A stretch of DNA of 64,000 nucleotides from Holdemanella sp. MSK.7.32 (GCF_024460475.1 NZ_JANFYN010000008.1:3085-67084), one strand, 5' to 3'. Positions 27,289 through 36,788 are shown, numbered from the stretch's first letter. The notes: generated by a model from the sequence alone, not told the origin. Made by a program: numbers and translations.

Positions 27289-27318
27289 AAAAAAAGACAG
27301 AATTTTCATTCTGCCTTT
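27289..27318 (-). terminator. Intrinsic terminator after the lipoprotein gene
   Basis: GGCAGAAT/ATTCTGTC stem with a GAAA loop and a run of seven T on the minus strand. A near copy lies at 29197-29229. Confidence 0.85.
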
Positions 27319-27327
27319 GATTTATAT

Positions 27328-28482
27328 TTAGTTAGTTTTCGTTTTTCCACAGCTACTGCACTTGTAGCCTGTCAATTCCTGTTTTGTAGTAGCAGGTGAA
27401 TCGACCACATATCTTGTTTCGTACACCGCATCGTGATGAACAGTCTTGTATCCTGTTACTACTTCTCTCCATTCAGAGTGATATCCTGAACAACCATCAT
27501 TTGCTTCAAAATGTTCTATATATCTTCCCGTGATATCCGCTCCACATTGATTACAGATTGAGAACTCCTTCATCTCAGTAACTGGGACCTGTTCATCATA
27601 GGCAGCCTGCACCAAGACCTGTTCGTTGTGTCCTTTTTCTGGAACATTTACCGTCTTGTACTGTGCCACCCAGTTGTGTGTATGTTCAGCTGGTTTTGAA
27701 CTGTTTGAGTTTGAACCACTGTTATTCGATGGTTTTGACGAACCAGAGTTATTGCTACTGTTGTTAGATGGTTTTGAAGTGCTAGAGTTATTGCTACTGC
27801 TGTTTGAAGGTTTAGAAAAACTTGTGTTGTTCTTATTCGAGCTAGTATTTGTAGTCGAAGCTGTGTTGTCCTTTTTTGATTCTGAAGTATTTGATTTATT
27901 AGATGAATCGGCTTTTGCGGTTTCTTCCTTCTTCTCCTCTTTCTTTTCTTCCTGTTTTACTTCCTGCTCCTCTTTCTTCTCGTCCTCTGTTTTTGCAGAA
28001 TCTTCAGATGGTGTCAAAGTGGCAGTGCTGCCATCTTTTTTGGTTACGTCTAAATTGACTTTATCTTCTTTTAAAGAAACATCAACTTTCTTTGTATCTG
28101 TAGTATCTACATCCTTGAATACGAATGTTTTATCCTGATCTTGTAAACCAATCTTTATATCCAACTTATCGTTTTCTTTTACATCATAGTATAATGTACG
28201 TTCTTCTTTGTTTTTTACAGCGTCTCCATCTTCCAACAAGTTATCACTGAAACTTTCTTCTGTACTTGATTTCGTTTCAAATACAGTGATCTTCTTTCCA
28301 GTGCTGTTTGTCATCTTCAAGGATTTTGAATTCTTGCTTTTTTGACCAAGTGTTTTTACTTCCTTTTTCTTAGCGACTTCTGTTGTCTTTGTGTCTTTTG
28401 TTCCTGTCGATGAAGCAGAACATCCAGTCAAAATCATACTTAATGCAATCGCACCTGCTGTTAAAATTTGTTTTGTTTTCAT
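27328..28482 (-). CDS. Lipoprotein with Ser/Asn-rich stalk and Cys-pair C-terminal domain
   Basis: The 384 residues begin with a lipoprotein signal ending LTGC (residue 21). A domain at about 45-150 is followed by a Glu/Lys helix and a stalk of four SKPSNNSSNNSG-like repeats. The C-terminal 110 residues hold HTHNW, CNQCGADI, GCSGYH and CSSCGKTK, so a zinc- or disulfide-stabilised domain is likely. A type 2 palindrome (28020-28033) is read in frame as GSTAT. It has its own promoter of the shared class at 28559. Surface role is inferred; no exact family is recognised. Confidence 0.7.
   Translation of the reverse strand: MKTKQILTAGAIALSMILTGCSASSTGTKDTKTTEVAKKKEVKTLGQKSKNSKSLKMTNSTGKKITVFETKSSTEESFSDNLLEDGDAVKNKEERTLYYDVKENDKLDIKIGLQDQDKTFVFKDVDTTDTKKVDVSLKEDKVNLDVTKKDGSTATLTPSEDSAKTEDEKKEEQEVKQEEKKEEKKEETAKADSSNKSNTSESKKDNTASTTNTSSNKNNTSFSKPSNSSSNNSSTSKPSNNSSNNSGSSKPSNNSGSNSNSSKPAEHTHNWVAQYKTVNVPEKGHNEQVLVQAAYDEQVPVTEMKEFSICNQCGADITGRYIEHFEANDGCSGYHSEWREVVTGYKTVHHDAVYETRYVVDSPATTKQELTGYKCSSCGKTKTN
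28020..28033. repeat. Type 2 palindrome inside a gene
   Basis: TGGCAGTGCTGCCA, translated on the minus strand as part of DGSTATL in the lipoprotein. Confidence 0.8.
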
Positions 28483-28512
28483 ATATAATACATCCTTTCC
28501 TGATCTATTTTG

Positions 28513-28531
28513 TTAAGGCAAATTGCCTTAA
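28513..28531. repeat. Type 1 palindrome
   Basis: Arms TTAAGGCA/TGCCTTAA, loop AAT, in the leader of the lipoprotein gene. Confidence 0.9.
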
Positions 28532-28558
28532 TTTTTTAATCAATCTCTTTACACCCCT

Positions 28559-28604
28559 ATTTTACCATGTATCCTTTCAAAAAATGCTAGATTTTTGTGC
28601 GAAA
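28559..28604 (-). promoter_or_regulatory. Shared-class promoter P1
   Basis: Minus strand: TTCGCAC, then CTAGCATTTTT, exactly 15 bases, then TAAAAT (-10). It lies 77 bases before the lipoprotein start. Confidence 0.75.
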
Positions 28605-28674
28605 TTCAGGGTGAATTTCATGCTTTTTGCTGTACTACACTGTGAATATAAAGAAACTCGACCTTATTTTAATA

Positions 28675-28693
28675 TTAAGGCAATCTGCCTTAA
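28675..28693. repeat. Type 1 palindrome
   Basis: Arms TTAAGGCA/TGCCTTAA, loop ATC, 3 bases beyond the stop of the gene at 28697. Confidence 0.9.
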
Positions 28694-28696
28694 GTT

Positions 28697-29149
28697 TTAT
28701 TTATCCCATCCACTGATTTTTACATCATAGAGCACTTGAATCTTCTCAATGCATTCTTTTATGATTGGATGTCTATATCTAATAAGTGCAGACCATATTT
28801 TCTCCCATCTTCTTTCATCATCTTCATCATCCATAATCTTCTCACCAGCCAAACCAACCACGTTATCTAAATCTGTTTTCTTTAAATGTTTAAATAATTC
28901 TGCAACTGGAATTGTATTTTCTAAATGCTGTAGAACCAAGGATTGATATTTTCGTAAACAATCGTCATACTTTTCAAAGCAAGCTACTTCCTCAAATTCA
29001 TCCGATCTCACATCATCATCTAGTTTACTTGCGAGAACATAAGGCTTTATAGTGCAAGCATAATATAGAATTGCAAAATTTGTTTCTCCATTGAATGCTA
29101 ACAATTCAGGGGAATAACCTCCCTGATTGTAAAGTAAAATAGACTTCAT
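28697..29149 (-). CDS. Unknown 150-residue protein, paralogue of the gene at 38904
   Basis: Its first 95 residues align with the N-terminus of the 307-residue protein: ELLAFNGETNFAIL matches NVLAFDGESNFAIL, and YDDCLRKYQSLVLQH matches YEDCVRKYKSSVLEH. The rest differs. No function is known to me. GGAGG lies 6 bases before the ATG. It sits between a type 1 palindrome on each side. Confidence 0.65.
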   Translation of the reverse strand: MKSILLYNQGGYSPELLAFNGETNFAILYYACTIKPYVLASKLDDDVRSDEFEEVACFEKYDDCLRKYQSLVLQHLENTIPVAELFKHLKKTDLDNVVGLAGEKIMDDEDDERRWEKIWSALIRYRHPIIKECIEKIQVLYDVKISGWDK

Positions 29150-29164
29150 TTTTTTCCTCCATTT

Positions 29165-29183
29165 TTAAGGCAAATTGCCCTAA
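29165..29183. repeat. Type 1 palindrome, imperfect
   Basis: TTAAGGCA/TGCCCTAA, loop AAT; one base of an arm is changed. It precedes the GGAGG site of the 150-residue gene. Confidence 0.8.
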
Positions 29184-29196
29184 TTCTTGAAATCAT

Positions 29197-29229
29197 AAAA
29201 AAAGACAGAATATTCAAATTCTGCCTTTT
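29197..29229 (-). terminator. Intrinsic terminator
   Basis: AAAAGGCAGAAT pairs with ATTCTGTCTTTT and is followed by a T run on the minus strand. No protein gene ends here, so it would end a non-coding transcript. Confidence 0.8.
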
Positions 29230-29605
29230 GCTTATGTCAAATTACTTTAAATGGGCACATACAATTTTTTAAGGAAAGATGTATAAAAGGGCTTGATCGT
29301 CATTAGTATATGTACCCATTTGATATAATGAGCAGGCTCATGTTTTCTGCTCTGTCCAGAACACTGGCTTATGGATCATTGTCCCATGTCTAAAATTCTG
29401 ATGGATCAGATTCTGACATTCTCGTTTTAAAATCTGAAACATCTCTTGTTAAGTAAGCTTTTCACAGCTAACGTTTGTAGTACCACATTAAAGGTTACGT
29501 TGGAAAGCAGGAGATTCACCTCCCACTGAAAAAATTGTGTTACTACATTTGAAATTAAAAGTTGAAGGTTTCAGGAATTGCACCTGATAATACTAAAACC
29601 TTCAT
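29230..29605 (-). ncRNA. Structured non-coding module A (candidate RNA)
   Basis: No convincing gene. Stems include AATGGG.ACATA with its complement (29249-29320), GAGCAG/CTGCTC with loop GCTCATGTTTT (29330-29352), CTGAT/ATCAG, CAGATT/AATCTG, GTAGTA/TACTAC enclosing GGAG/CTCC (29478-29547), and a two-part helix at 29564-29603. The second and last recur in module B with different stem bases but the same loops. A terminator follows at 29197 on the minus strand, which favours that orientation. Confidence 0.55.
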
Positions 29606-29829
29606 AAAAAAACTTATAAAGAAAAAAGCTGTTGTCTGTTTGATATATAGTGAACCAGAGAAACTATTCAGACATTTGCAAATTTCGTCATAAGTATGTG
29701 TCATTCGATTTTGAAGCAAAAAATAGTCTTTAAAAGGAGATTCCTCCCATCTGTTAGTTAAATAGTGCTTTAATCGAATAATGTCTGCCAAAAATAAATC
29801 TGAATGTGAGCTATCGTAGAAGGATCTTT

Positions 29830-30356
29830 CTCCTTATTTTATTTAGAACGATTTGAGTATTGGCAGGATGGTATTTGAGGATTGTGGGAGTTGCACCCAC
29901 GGAACTTGCATCCTCATGTAATGGCAGGCTCATGTTTCTGCCGTGGTCATTTTTGATATCCGTTTATGGCAATCTGTTATATTAAACTGCAAGCGAAAAA
30001 AGTTTTACTTTCTATTATGATATCTCTATGTCCAAAGGGAGATAAACAATAGAACAGGTTCTAACAGATATCTGGGTTGACTTCATGTTTATTGTTTATC
30101 AGATGTAATCGGTGAGTAATTAGCATCTAACAATAAACAACCTCATGTCTTATCGTTTGGGTCGTGCATTGTAGGCGGTCGAACTACTTAGCACGGTATG
30201 AAAGCAGGACTTACGTGTATGCAGGAAAGCCACGTCATACAGTGCCCGCTTTTTGCTAAAATGTGCTGTACTACAACCTCAAATGGCATTACAGACTACT
30301 GAAAAAATTTTAACCTAGCCACGAATGACAAAGGTGTGATTTTAATTCATTGAATT
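29830..30356 (-). ncRNA. Structured non-coding module B (candidate RNA)
   Basis: About 530 gene-free bases with hairpins: GAGGAT/ATCCTC around GTGGG/CCCAC with a 7-base loop (29877-29915); GGCAG/CTGCC (29923-29942); GATAAACAATA with its complement near 30087, which can instead pair with a copy at 30129 enclosing AGATG/CATCT; CGTGC/GCACG around GTAG/CTAC (30163-30194); ACGTG/CACGT near 30213-30236. The end at 30261-30356 matches module C. The size and mass of helices suggest a large structured RNA. Confidence 0.55.
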
Positions 30357-30361
30357 GACTT

Positions 30362-30613
30362 TCACATAATTCCAATTAAGCCAAATAATATAGCAAGGAA
30401 TCCACATAACACCAAACAAATCAGAGTACCATAAAGCAAATATGCAGGTAAATTCCAAAAAAAGCACCATTTTGACGAAAATGGTTCGCAAAATCCTAAT
30501 GGTATATCATTAAGTATAAATGCAATACATGCTAGCACCATGAGAATCACTGATATATACACTAATCCGTGAAGAATAAAATAACACATGTTATTTGATA
30601 TCATATTTGCCAC
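30362..30613 (-). CDS. Small two-segment membrane protein
   Basis: The 83-residue protein has two long hydrophobic segments (about 12-32 and 57-80) and a Cys/Trp-rich loop. The start is uncertain: GTG at 30613 lies close to AGAAGG, while an ATG at 30604 has wider spacing. It is expressed from shared-class promoter P2, 31 bases upstream. No family recognised. Confidence 0.6.
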   Translation of the reverse strand: MANMISNNMCYFILHGLVYISVILMVLACIAFILNDIPLGFCEPFSSKWCFFWNLPAYLLYGTLICLVLCGFLAILFGLIGIM

Positions 30614-30643
30614 ACACCTTCTTTCAAATTTATATCTACCTAT

Positions 30644-30689
30644 ATTTTACCATTTAGAATTGGCAAAAATGCTAGATTTTTGTGCGAAA
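30644..30689 (-). promoter_or_regulatory. Shared-class promoter P2
   Basis: Minus strand: TTCGCAC, CTAGCATTTTT, 15 bases, TAAAAT. It lies just before the small membrane protein gene. Confidence 0.75.
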
Positions 30690-30695
30690 TGACAC

Positions 30696-31064
30696 TCAAC
30701 CCTTGCGGAACATATGGATGTAGATCAGGTCATTTGCATACATTTTTTTCACAAAACGTATGCAAAAGTTTGCTTCATCCGTGGAAGCATAGAGCTGATA
30801 TCGGCTTAGTCCAATCGTTTTTAAATTTAAGCGATTTACCAAATATTCGATGGACTCATATCCATTCGGTACGATCACATCTTTAATGTATTTACAAAAA
30901 GACTGCATTTTTTCTTCATAGCCTGAATTCAGAGTGTCATCAACATTCAGATGATATTGAAGTATCCATACTCCGTTACGAAAGGATAGATTCGTATAGC
31001 CTATCAGGCTGTCCTTGTTTCTGTTGAAACTGCATTGTTTCGATAAAACGTATTTCACGTTCAT
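30696..31064 (-). CDS. Unknown 122-residue protein
   Basis: A soluble mixed alpha/beta protein of unknown family (MNVKYVLSKQCSFNRNKDSLIGYTNLSF...). GGAGGTG lies immediately before the ATG at 31064. Its promoter P3 is followed by an intrinsic terminator before the start, so expression probably depends on attenuation. Confidence 0.6.
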   Translation of the reverse strand: MNVKYVLSKQCSFNRNKDSLIGYTNLSFRNGVWILQYHLNVDDTLNSGYEEKMQSFCKYIKDVIVPNGYESIEYLVNRLNLKTIGLSRYQLYASTDEANFCIRFVKKMYANDLIYIHMFRKG

Positions 31065-31082
31065 CCACCTCCATTTGCATAG

Positions 31083-31114
31083 AAAAAAGGACCTAAACGC
31101 ACGTTTCAGGTCCT
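31083..31114 (-). terminator. Leader terminator (attenuator candidate)
   Basis: AGGACCT/AGGTCCT with inner ACG/CGT and a T6 run on the minus strand, between promoter P3 and the gene at 31064. Confidence 0.8.
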
Positions 31115-31139
31115 ATGTATACACTTACTTGATGATACC

Positions 31140-31186
31140 ATTATAGCACAACTCTCGGACAAAAATGCTAGAAATTTGTGCGAAAT
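31140..31186 (-). promoter_or_regulatory. Shared-class promoter P3
   Basis: Minus strand: TTCGCAC, CTAGCATTTTT, 15 bases, TATAAT. Confidence 0.8.
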
Positions 31187-31369
31187 TTGTTCAGAGTAAA
31201 AATGAACATTGTGAACAAAAAAGAGCTATATACACTTTATATAAAGCATATTATGATTCAAAAATGTCCAAATAAAAAATCTAACAAAATTTTCACAAAA
31301 AAATTTATTGTTGACAAAAACAGGAAAATAAGCATTTTCACGCTGTATTACGCACAAAGAATAAAAGAA

Positions 31370-31388
31370 TTAAGGCATTTTGCCTTAA
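31370..31388. repeat. Type 1 palindrome with extended stem
   Basis: Arms TTAAGGCA/TGCCTTAA, loop TTT; the stem reaches 12 pairs through AGAA/TTCT. It follows the stop of the methylase-helicase gene by 2 bases. Confidence 0.9.
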
Positions 31389-31390
31389 TT

Positions 31391-34300
31391 CTATAATTCC
31401 ATACAGCTTTCATTTCTTTCTTCTTCTAAATCATCTTCAACAACTACTTTACTGTTTTCATTTCCAGAAGTATCTAATATCTTGTTGATCTCCTTTTGGC
31501 GATTTCTTGCACTTGTTAATTCATCCTGTAATTCAAAAGGTTTATTCACCATCTCTTTTGCAATTTTTAGATTTCCTTCGTAATTCTGGATGGTTTCAAT
31601 CGTTTTATTTAGTGAATAGCGTATATCGTTGATACGTTTATACATTCGATTGAAATTTACTCGACCTACTGGATTTACCGAATCAACATTGATTGTCCGC
31701 AATGGTGTTTTCATTTTGATTACTATTCCTTCACCTGCCAAGCCTAATCCAATCAATACGTCCGCTTTCATAAAGCGACCCACAAATTTATTTTCTTTAT
31801 AATCACTCAGCTTGTACCCCTTTGTACATTCCTGAATTGCATCCCAAGCTTCCTTCAAATCGTGATACTCATTCCCATTGACATCATAAAATGTAAAATG
31901 CTCTGTATCTCTAAGATTATTGGCTTCAATCTCATCTTTGAAATATTCACATTCCTCTGCAAGAATGGTGCGATATTTCTTTTCTGTTTCGATTCGATCT
32001 GGCAAAAGTGCAACATCATCCTGTGCCTGTAGTTTCTTCTTCTGCCATGACCTACGCATTGTTTCCAATCTTTTCACTTCATTGTCTACTTCAAATTTTT
32101 CCTTGATAATTGGATTACCAGATGCAATCGCCTTAACCTCGGCATATGAGAAACTATTCTGTGTATCTTCTTCAAATTCACGTGTATCTCCCGTACCTTC
32201 TAGAAGCTGTGTTACATAGCTTGATTTTGTTTCGACCATCTGCCATGAATATGCATCAAATGATTTTTTAGTAACGTAGCGGAATTCGTAAATTTTGTTA
32301 TACATATTTCCCTGTCTGAATGCTCGTCCATTCTGCTGTTCAATATCACTTGCACGCCATGGAACATCTACATGGTGTATTGCTATCATACGTTCCTGAA
32401 TATTTGTTCCTGCACCCAGTTTTGGCGTTGAACCAATCAAAACACGCATTTCACCTCTATTCATCTTTTCAAAAAGATTCTGCTTTTTTAATTCTGTGTC
32501 ATAATCATGAATAAATGCGATTTCATTTTCGGGAATACCTAATTCTACAAATTTTATCTTTAGATCGTCATAGACATTGCTGAACACATAGCCAGTTTCT
32601 TCATCATTTTCCTTCTCATTCTTATGAGGTGTAGACGAGTCACAGAAAATAAGCTGGGTCGCTTTATCATTATCGTAATCCTTGTAAATCTGATATACCT
32701 GTTTTGCAATCGTCCATAGTTTTCCATTTTCTTCGTCTGGATAATTTGGATCAATCAATCGCATATCAATACTTGCTTTTTTACTGTCAGATGTAATCTT
32801 AAGCATATTGTCGATATGCGGATCCACATTTCCATTATGAATACTTTCGGTACGTTCAACAATTTCACTGATGTAGCTTTCCAGCACATCACTTGGCTCA
32901 ATGGCAATAACGGTCGGCTTACCTCCAATATGTTTTGGTGGTACAGCTTTCACTCGACCTAGCACCGATTCTTCCAGTGATTTTCTCAGCATTCCGGCTG
33001 TCTGAATCTCCGCAACCTGTCTAAAGTGATTCATTAATTCCTCCATGTTGAAGAATTTACAGAAGCGGGAGCGATTGATAAAGCCTGAACCATCCACACT
33101 GATTTCAAAGCTGTTGGTTACTTTTCCAAAAGTCTTTGCCCATGCATCGAAGCAACGGATATTCTGCTTTCTTAGATCCTTTTCCTGCAAATATCTTTGC
33201 ATAGTATATAGTTCTGCCATTGTATTCGTTACCGGAGTTCCTGTTGCAAAACAGATACCACCGCCATTATCCTCAATGATCTTGCACTTCATATACATAT
33301 CCATAGCCTTTGCAGAATTCTGTTGTGGAACACCTGCAATATTTCGCATAGCTGTATAGCTGAAAAGATTTTTAAACTCATGTGCTTCATCTACAAACAT
33401 ATAGTCGATTCCCAGATTTTCAAATGGAACTACATTTTCATCCCGTCTTGAATCTGCTAATCTCTGTATCTGCATTTCAATTGATTTTTTCGTTCTTTCC
33501 AACTGCTTTACGATCTTTGTTTGGTTTTCATTATATGAGTTATCCATTTGTTCGATGGCAGCATTCATTTCATCCATTTGGTTTCTCATCAATTCGATCT
33601 GTAAATCAGTGCCAATTGAAATCATTTTAAAGCTGGAATGTGCCATGATAATTGCATCATAGTTTCCTATGGCAATCTTTGTTGTAAAAGCCATTCTACG
33701 TTGTTTTGACATATCTTTTTTTGTTGCCACCAAAACGTTGGCATTTGGATATAAACGCATAAAATCATTCGCCCACTGGGATACGATGTGGTTAGGTACA
33801 ACATACAGAATCTTGTTTCTTAGCCCTAGACGCTTCATCTCCATTCCACTGGCAACCATTTCAAATGTTTTTCCTGCACCGACTTGCTGCCACAGCAATG
33901 TATTTGTATTCGTATCCATGATACGTGCAATCGCATTTTTCTGATATGGTTCAAGCTTGTAGGAAGGTGCCATTTCTGGAAAAGAAATGAATGAACCATC
34001 ATAGACTCGGTTTCGGATATTGTTGAATCTACGGTTGTAAATGTCTACCAAATCTTTCTTTCGTTCATAGTCCTGATAAATCCAATCCTCAAACTCCTGT
34101 TCTAGATCTTCCGCAAGCTGTCGAGCCTGTGCTGTTCTTTCGGGATTGACTTCACTTTTTCGATGTATTTTCCCATCCTCATCTTCCTCCGTCCAGTAAT
34201 TTCTAATCTCTGGCATTCTGGAATTAATAATATCTGTGAAAAGATCATATCCATTGTAATCCGGCTGGCTTTTCCAGAAGTCTACATTGTCTGTTTTCTG

Positions 34301-36676
34301 CACTCCCCAGTTTAGCGTTACCTCACTGTTGATGTTCCAACGACTAGGCTGTGTTGTAAAATATTTAGCCGAATATTCATCATAGTCGATTCTCATACGT
34401 GAATAATCATACCCAGACTCCTTAAAAATGTGACTACTGAATTCACGAATATATTCAATAGGAACCCATTGAGCACCTAACTGTACATGAATGTCCTCAG
34501 CCGACAAAGGTTCTGGTAAAACACTCTTTAATGCTTCGATATTGTTGTCAAAACCATATCTTTCTGCAATCTCAATCTTTTCATAGATATCTCCACTCAA
34601 ATATTCATCCGCCATGAGTAATTTTCCAGACTCTGGCTGAATGAAGGCAATCTTTTTATCTAGCAGTTCCTTCTGTACGCTTTCTTCTGTCACAGAAAGC
34701 AGTGAACTCATGTATTCTAAATTTAAAGATGCATACGTATCTAAAGATACACGAACAGCATCTTCCAAACTTTCAACCGCTTTTATTTCACGTTTTGGTT
34801 GAATCGTTCTTTCTGAAAAAATTTGAGTTTTGCTTGCACGCTTTGTTTTGGTATCATAGTTTTCAAGTGAATCCAGCATAGCCAGACGAGGGTCGTTGTC
34901 TAAAAGATGGATGTTCGTTCTTTTATGGATAGGTCCATATTGCTTAACAAAATCATCATATAAAGCATTCAACTCTGCACGCTTTCCAAGGTAAAGAATC
35001 TCATCAACATCATTCACCTGCATACGAATTAATTCGTTGGCTGTATCGGCTAATTTGATAAGGCAAATTGCCTTAAGGCGGTCTGTTTCACTTTTGAACG
35101 ATGCAATATCTTCATCTGGTTTGTTTGTAATCCCTACGGCATAGTAATAGTCAGCTTCTTTGAAATACAGTTTGTCATTCTCAACAAAAAACGCATTGAC
35201 TGCCAGTTTTGAGTGCTGCACATCCATTGGAATAAACATTTGCTGTTCTTCTGATATTTGTTCTTCCTCATAGATTCCTTCAGGGAAATCATTAATGACA
35301 GCATCAAAATAATTCTGTAATGATTTATCTTTATCTGTTGTAACTTTCAGTACATAATTATTAAACTGTCCTTTTTCTTCAGAAACACGACCAAACACAT
35401 GGTCTGAATGCATAACAAAATAATCATTCATCTGTCTGTGTTCTGTTACATATCGTCTTTGCGTGAATGATGCATCACGATTGACTTCCTTTTCATCGTT
35501 TCGTTTTAGAAAAACAATATCACACGCTACATCTGTATTTGCTCCGTTTTCATGGAACAAATTTGAAGGCAAACGCAATGCACCTAAAAAATCAGCTTTT
35601 TCATTGATGTAGGATAAAATGTCGCTCTTGCCATCCATAGTATCAGTTGATGTAATAAAAGCAACGATACCGCCATTCCGCACCTTTTTTAAAGCCTTGG
35701 CAAAGAAATAGTTGTGGATGTTCCAGTGATGTTCATTTAAATCACGTTCCTGCATATCATGCACTTGAAAAAAGCCAAATGGAACATTTGAAATAGCCAG
35801 ATCAAAATAATTGTTTGGGTAGGAATTGCTTTCAAAGCCGGTATTTTCTACCTCTACCTTATCATAAAGGTATCCGCTTATCGTTGCACTCATGCTGTCA
35901 AGTTCTACACCACACAGTGTTGAGTCTGCATACATATCATTAGGCATTCGTCCAAAAAAGTTACCATTTCCCATACTGGTTTCTATAATCTTCCCATGAT
36001 TGAATCCCATTCGTTCAAGAATTCGATAAATATTGTCGATTACATTCAGTGGTGTATAGAAGGATGTTAATGTTGATTCTTTTGCATTTGCATATTCATG
36101 CACTGTCAAAAGCTCCTTGATTTCCTTTCTTTCCAAAGTGTAATCCGTATCACTCTCGTTAAATACATGAGGACAGCCACCCCACCCTGAAAAACGTGCT
36201 AGTTTTTCTTTTTCTGGTAATGTAGCTGTCCTGTTTTCTTTCTGAAGCTGACGAACGATTTTTAAAGCTTCAATATTATATTGTATCTTTGTTCTTGTAG
36301 ATAATCTTTCATCCCCTAGATGTACTCTCTCCAATACTTGGTTTGTAGTACTTTTAGAGTCGGAACCCACTGCCATGTTATTTCTCTGGCTTGACTCAAA
36401 AGCTGTTCCTTCTTCTGTAATTTTTCCATCCAGCTCAATTCCTGCGATACTGGATACGTTGTTTCCAATTCCTTCAACACCTGAGCGAAGTGTGAATTGA
36501 TCTCCTGATAAAGCTGAAATTCCAGATTGCTCAACTGTTCTGGATCCCTCTCCTTCAAAATGGTATATAATAGATTGTTTTTTTCCTTCAGAAGTTTCAC
36601 TACCTCTACTTGATTCATCATCCCCCATGCAGAGTTCAAATAAGCTGAGTTGCTCGAATCGATTGCTTTCATCCAC
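31391..36676 (-). CDS. Giant N6-adenine methylase / SNF2-type helicase fusion
   Basis: About 1761 residues from a GTG start at 36676, chosen because AAAGG lies 7 bases before it and promoter P4 rules out longer starts. A methylase-like domain has SNVPFG near residue 297. The helicase has Walker A VGAGKT near 930, DEAH near 1094, FATGTPVTN after it and motif VI QQNGRAFRQG near 1450. Such proteins are common on large Firmicutes conjugative elements and are thought to protect incoming DNA from restriction. A type 1 palindrome (35058-35076) is read in frame as LKAICLIK. The protein ends CMEL. Confidence 0.9.
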   Translation of the reverse strand: MDESNRFEQLSLFELCMGDDESSRGSETSEGKKQSIIYHFEGEGSRTVEQSGISALSGDQFTLRSGVEGIGNNVSSIAGIELDGKITEEGTAFESSQRNNMAVGSDSKSTTNQVLERVHLGDERLSTRTKIQYNIEALKIVRQLQKENRTATLPEKEKLARFSGWGGCPHVFNESDTDYTLERKEIKELLTVHEYANAKESTLTSFYTPLNVIDNIYRILERMGFNHGKIIETSMGNGNFFGRMPNDMYADSTLCGVELDSMSATISGYLYDKVEVENTGFESNSYPNNYFDLAISNVPFGFFQVHDMQERDLNEHHWNIHNYFFAKALKKVRNGGIVAFITSTDTMDGKSDILSYINEKADFLGALRLPSNLFHENGANTDVACDIVFLKRNDEKEVNRDASFTQRRYVTEHRQMNDYFVMHSDHVFGRVSEEKGQFNNYVLKVTTDKDKSLQNYFDAVINDFPEGIYEEEQISEEQQMFIPMDVQHSKLAVNAFFVENDKLYFKEADYYYAVGITNKPDEDIASFKSETDRLKAICLIKLADTANELIRMQVNDVDEILYLGKRAELNALYDDFVKQYGPIHKRTNIHLLDNDPRLAMLDSLENYDTKTKRASKTQIFSERTIQPKREIKAVESLEDAVRVSLDTYASLNLEYMSSLLSVTEESVQKELLDKKIAFIQPESGKLLMADEYLSGDIYEKIEIAERYGFDNNIEALKSVLPEPLSAEDIHVQLGAQWVPIEYIREFSSHIFKESGYDYSRMRIDYDEYSAKYFTTQPSRWNINSEVTLNWGVQKTDNVDFWKSQPDYNGYDLFTDIINSRMPEIRNYWTEEDEDGKIHRKSEVNPERTAQARQLAEDLEQEFEDWIYQDYERKKDLVDIYNRRFNNIRNRVYDGSFISFPEMAPSYKLEPYQKNAIARIMDTNTNTLLWQQVGAGKTFEMVASGMEMKRLGLRNKILYVVPNHIVSQWANDFMRLYPNANVLVATKKDMSKQRRMAFTTKIAIGNYDAIIMAHSSFKMISIGTDLQIELMRNQMDEMNAAIEQMDNSYNENQTKIVKQLERTKKSIEMQIQRLADSRRDENVVPFENLGIDYMFVDEAHEFKNLFSYTAMRNIAGVPQQNSAKAMDMYMKCKIIEDNGGGICFATGTPVTNTMAELYTMQRYLQEKDLRKQNIRCFDAWAKTFGKVTNSFEISVDGSGFINRSRFCKFFNMEELMNHFRQVAEIQTAGMLRKSLEESVLGRVKAVPPKHIGGKPTVIAIEPSDVLESYISEIVERTESIHNGNVDPHIDNMLKITSDSKKASIDMRLIDPNYPDEENGKLWTIAKQVYQIYKDYDNDKATQLIFCDSSTPHKNEKENDEETGYVFSNVYDDLKIKFVELGIPENEIAFIHDYDTELKKQNLFEKMNRGEMRVLIGSTPKLGAGTNIQERMIAIHHVDVPWRASDIEQQNGRAFRQGNMYNKIYEFRYVTKKSFDAYSWQMVETKSSYVTQLLEGTGDTREFEEDTQNSFSYAEVKAIASGNPIIKEKFEVDNEVKRLETMRRSWQKKKLQAQDDVALLPDRIETEKKYRTILAEECEYFKDEIEANNLRDTEHFTFYDVNGNEYHDLKEAWDAIQECTKGYKLSDYKENKFVGRFMKADVLIGLGLAGEGIVIKMKTPLRTINVDSVNPVGRVNFNRMYKRINDIRYSLNKTIETIQNYEGNLKIAKEMVNKPFELQDELTSARNRQKEINKILDTSGNENSKVVVEDDLEEERNESCMEL
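35058..35076. repeat. Type 1 palindrome inside a gene
   Basis: ATAAGGCA/TGCCTTAA, loop AAT, one outer mismatch, inside the methylase-helicase coding sequence. Confidence 0.8.
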
Positions 36677-36710
36677 ATTCACACCTTTCTTTTTTATTTT
36701 CCTCATATAT

Positions 36711-36774
36711 ATTTTACCATGTATCCTTTCAAAAAATGCTAGAAAAATGTGCGAAAGCATATATACCTTCGCAC
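36711..36774 (-). promoter_or_regulatory. Shared-class promoter P4 with inverted repeat
   Basis: Minus strand: TTCGCAC, CTAGCATTTTT, 15 bases, TAAAAT (36711-36757). The GTGCGAA box is repeated in inverse at 36768-36774, making GTGCGAA-N12-TTCGCAC at 36749-36774, a likely protein binding site. Confidence 0.75.
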
Positions 36775-36788
36775 ATCGTCATTTAAAA

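Noticed and set aside
27626..28138. 170-residue plus-strand frame
   Set aside because: It is the antisense of the Ser/Asn and Glu/Lys repeats of the lipoprotein and reads as Leu/Phe runs without a binding site.
29555..29791. Open frame of 78 residues on the minus strand
   Set aside because: It begins with TTG and no binding site, overlaps the conserved two-part helix of module A, and has no recognisable domain; at most a gene remnant.
29877..29915. tRNA-like gene suggested by a 5-bp stem with 7-base loop
   Set aside because: No acceptor stem, anticodon arm or D arm can be placed around it on either strand.
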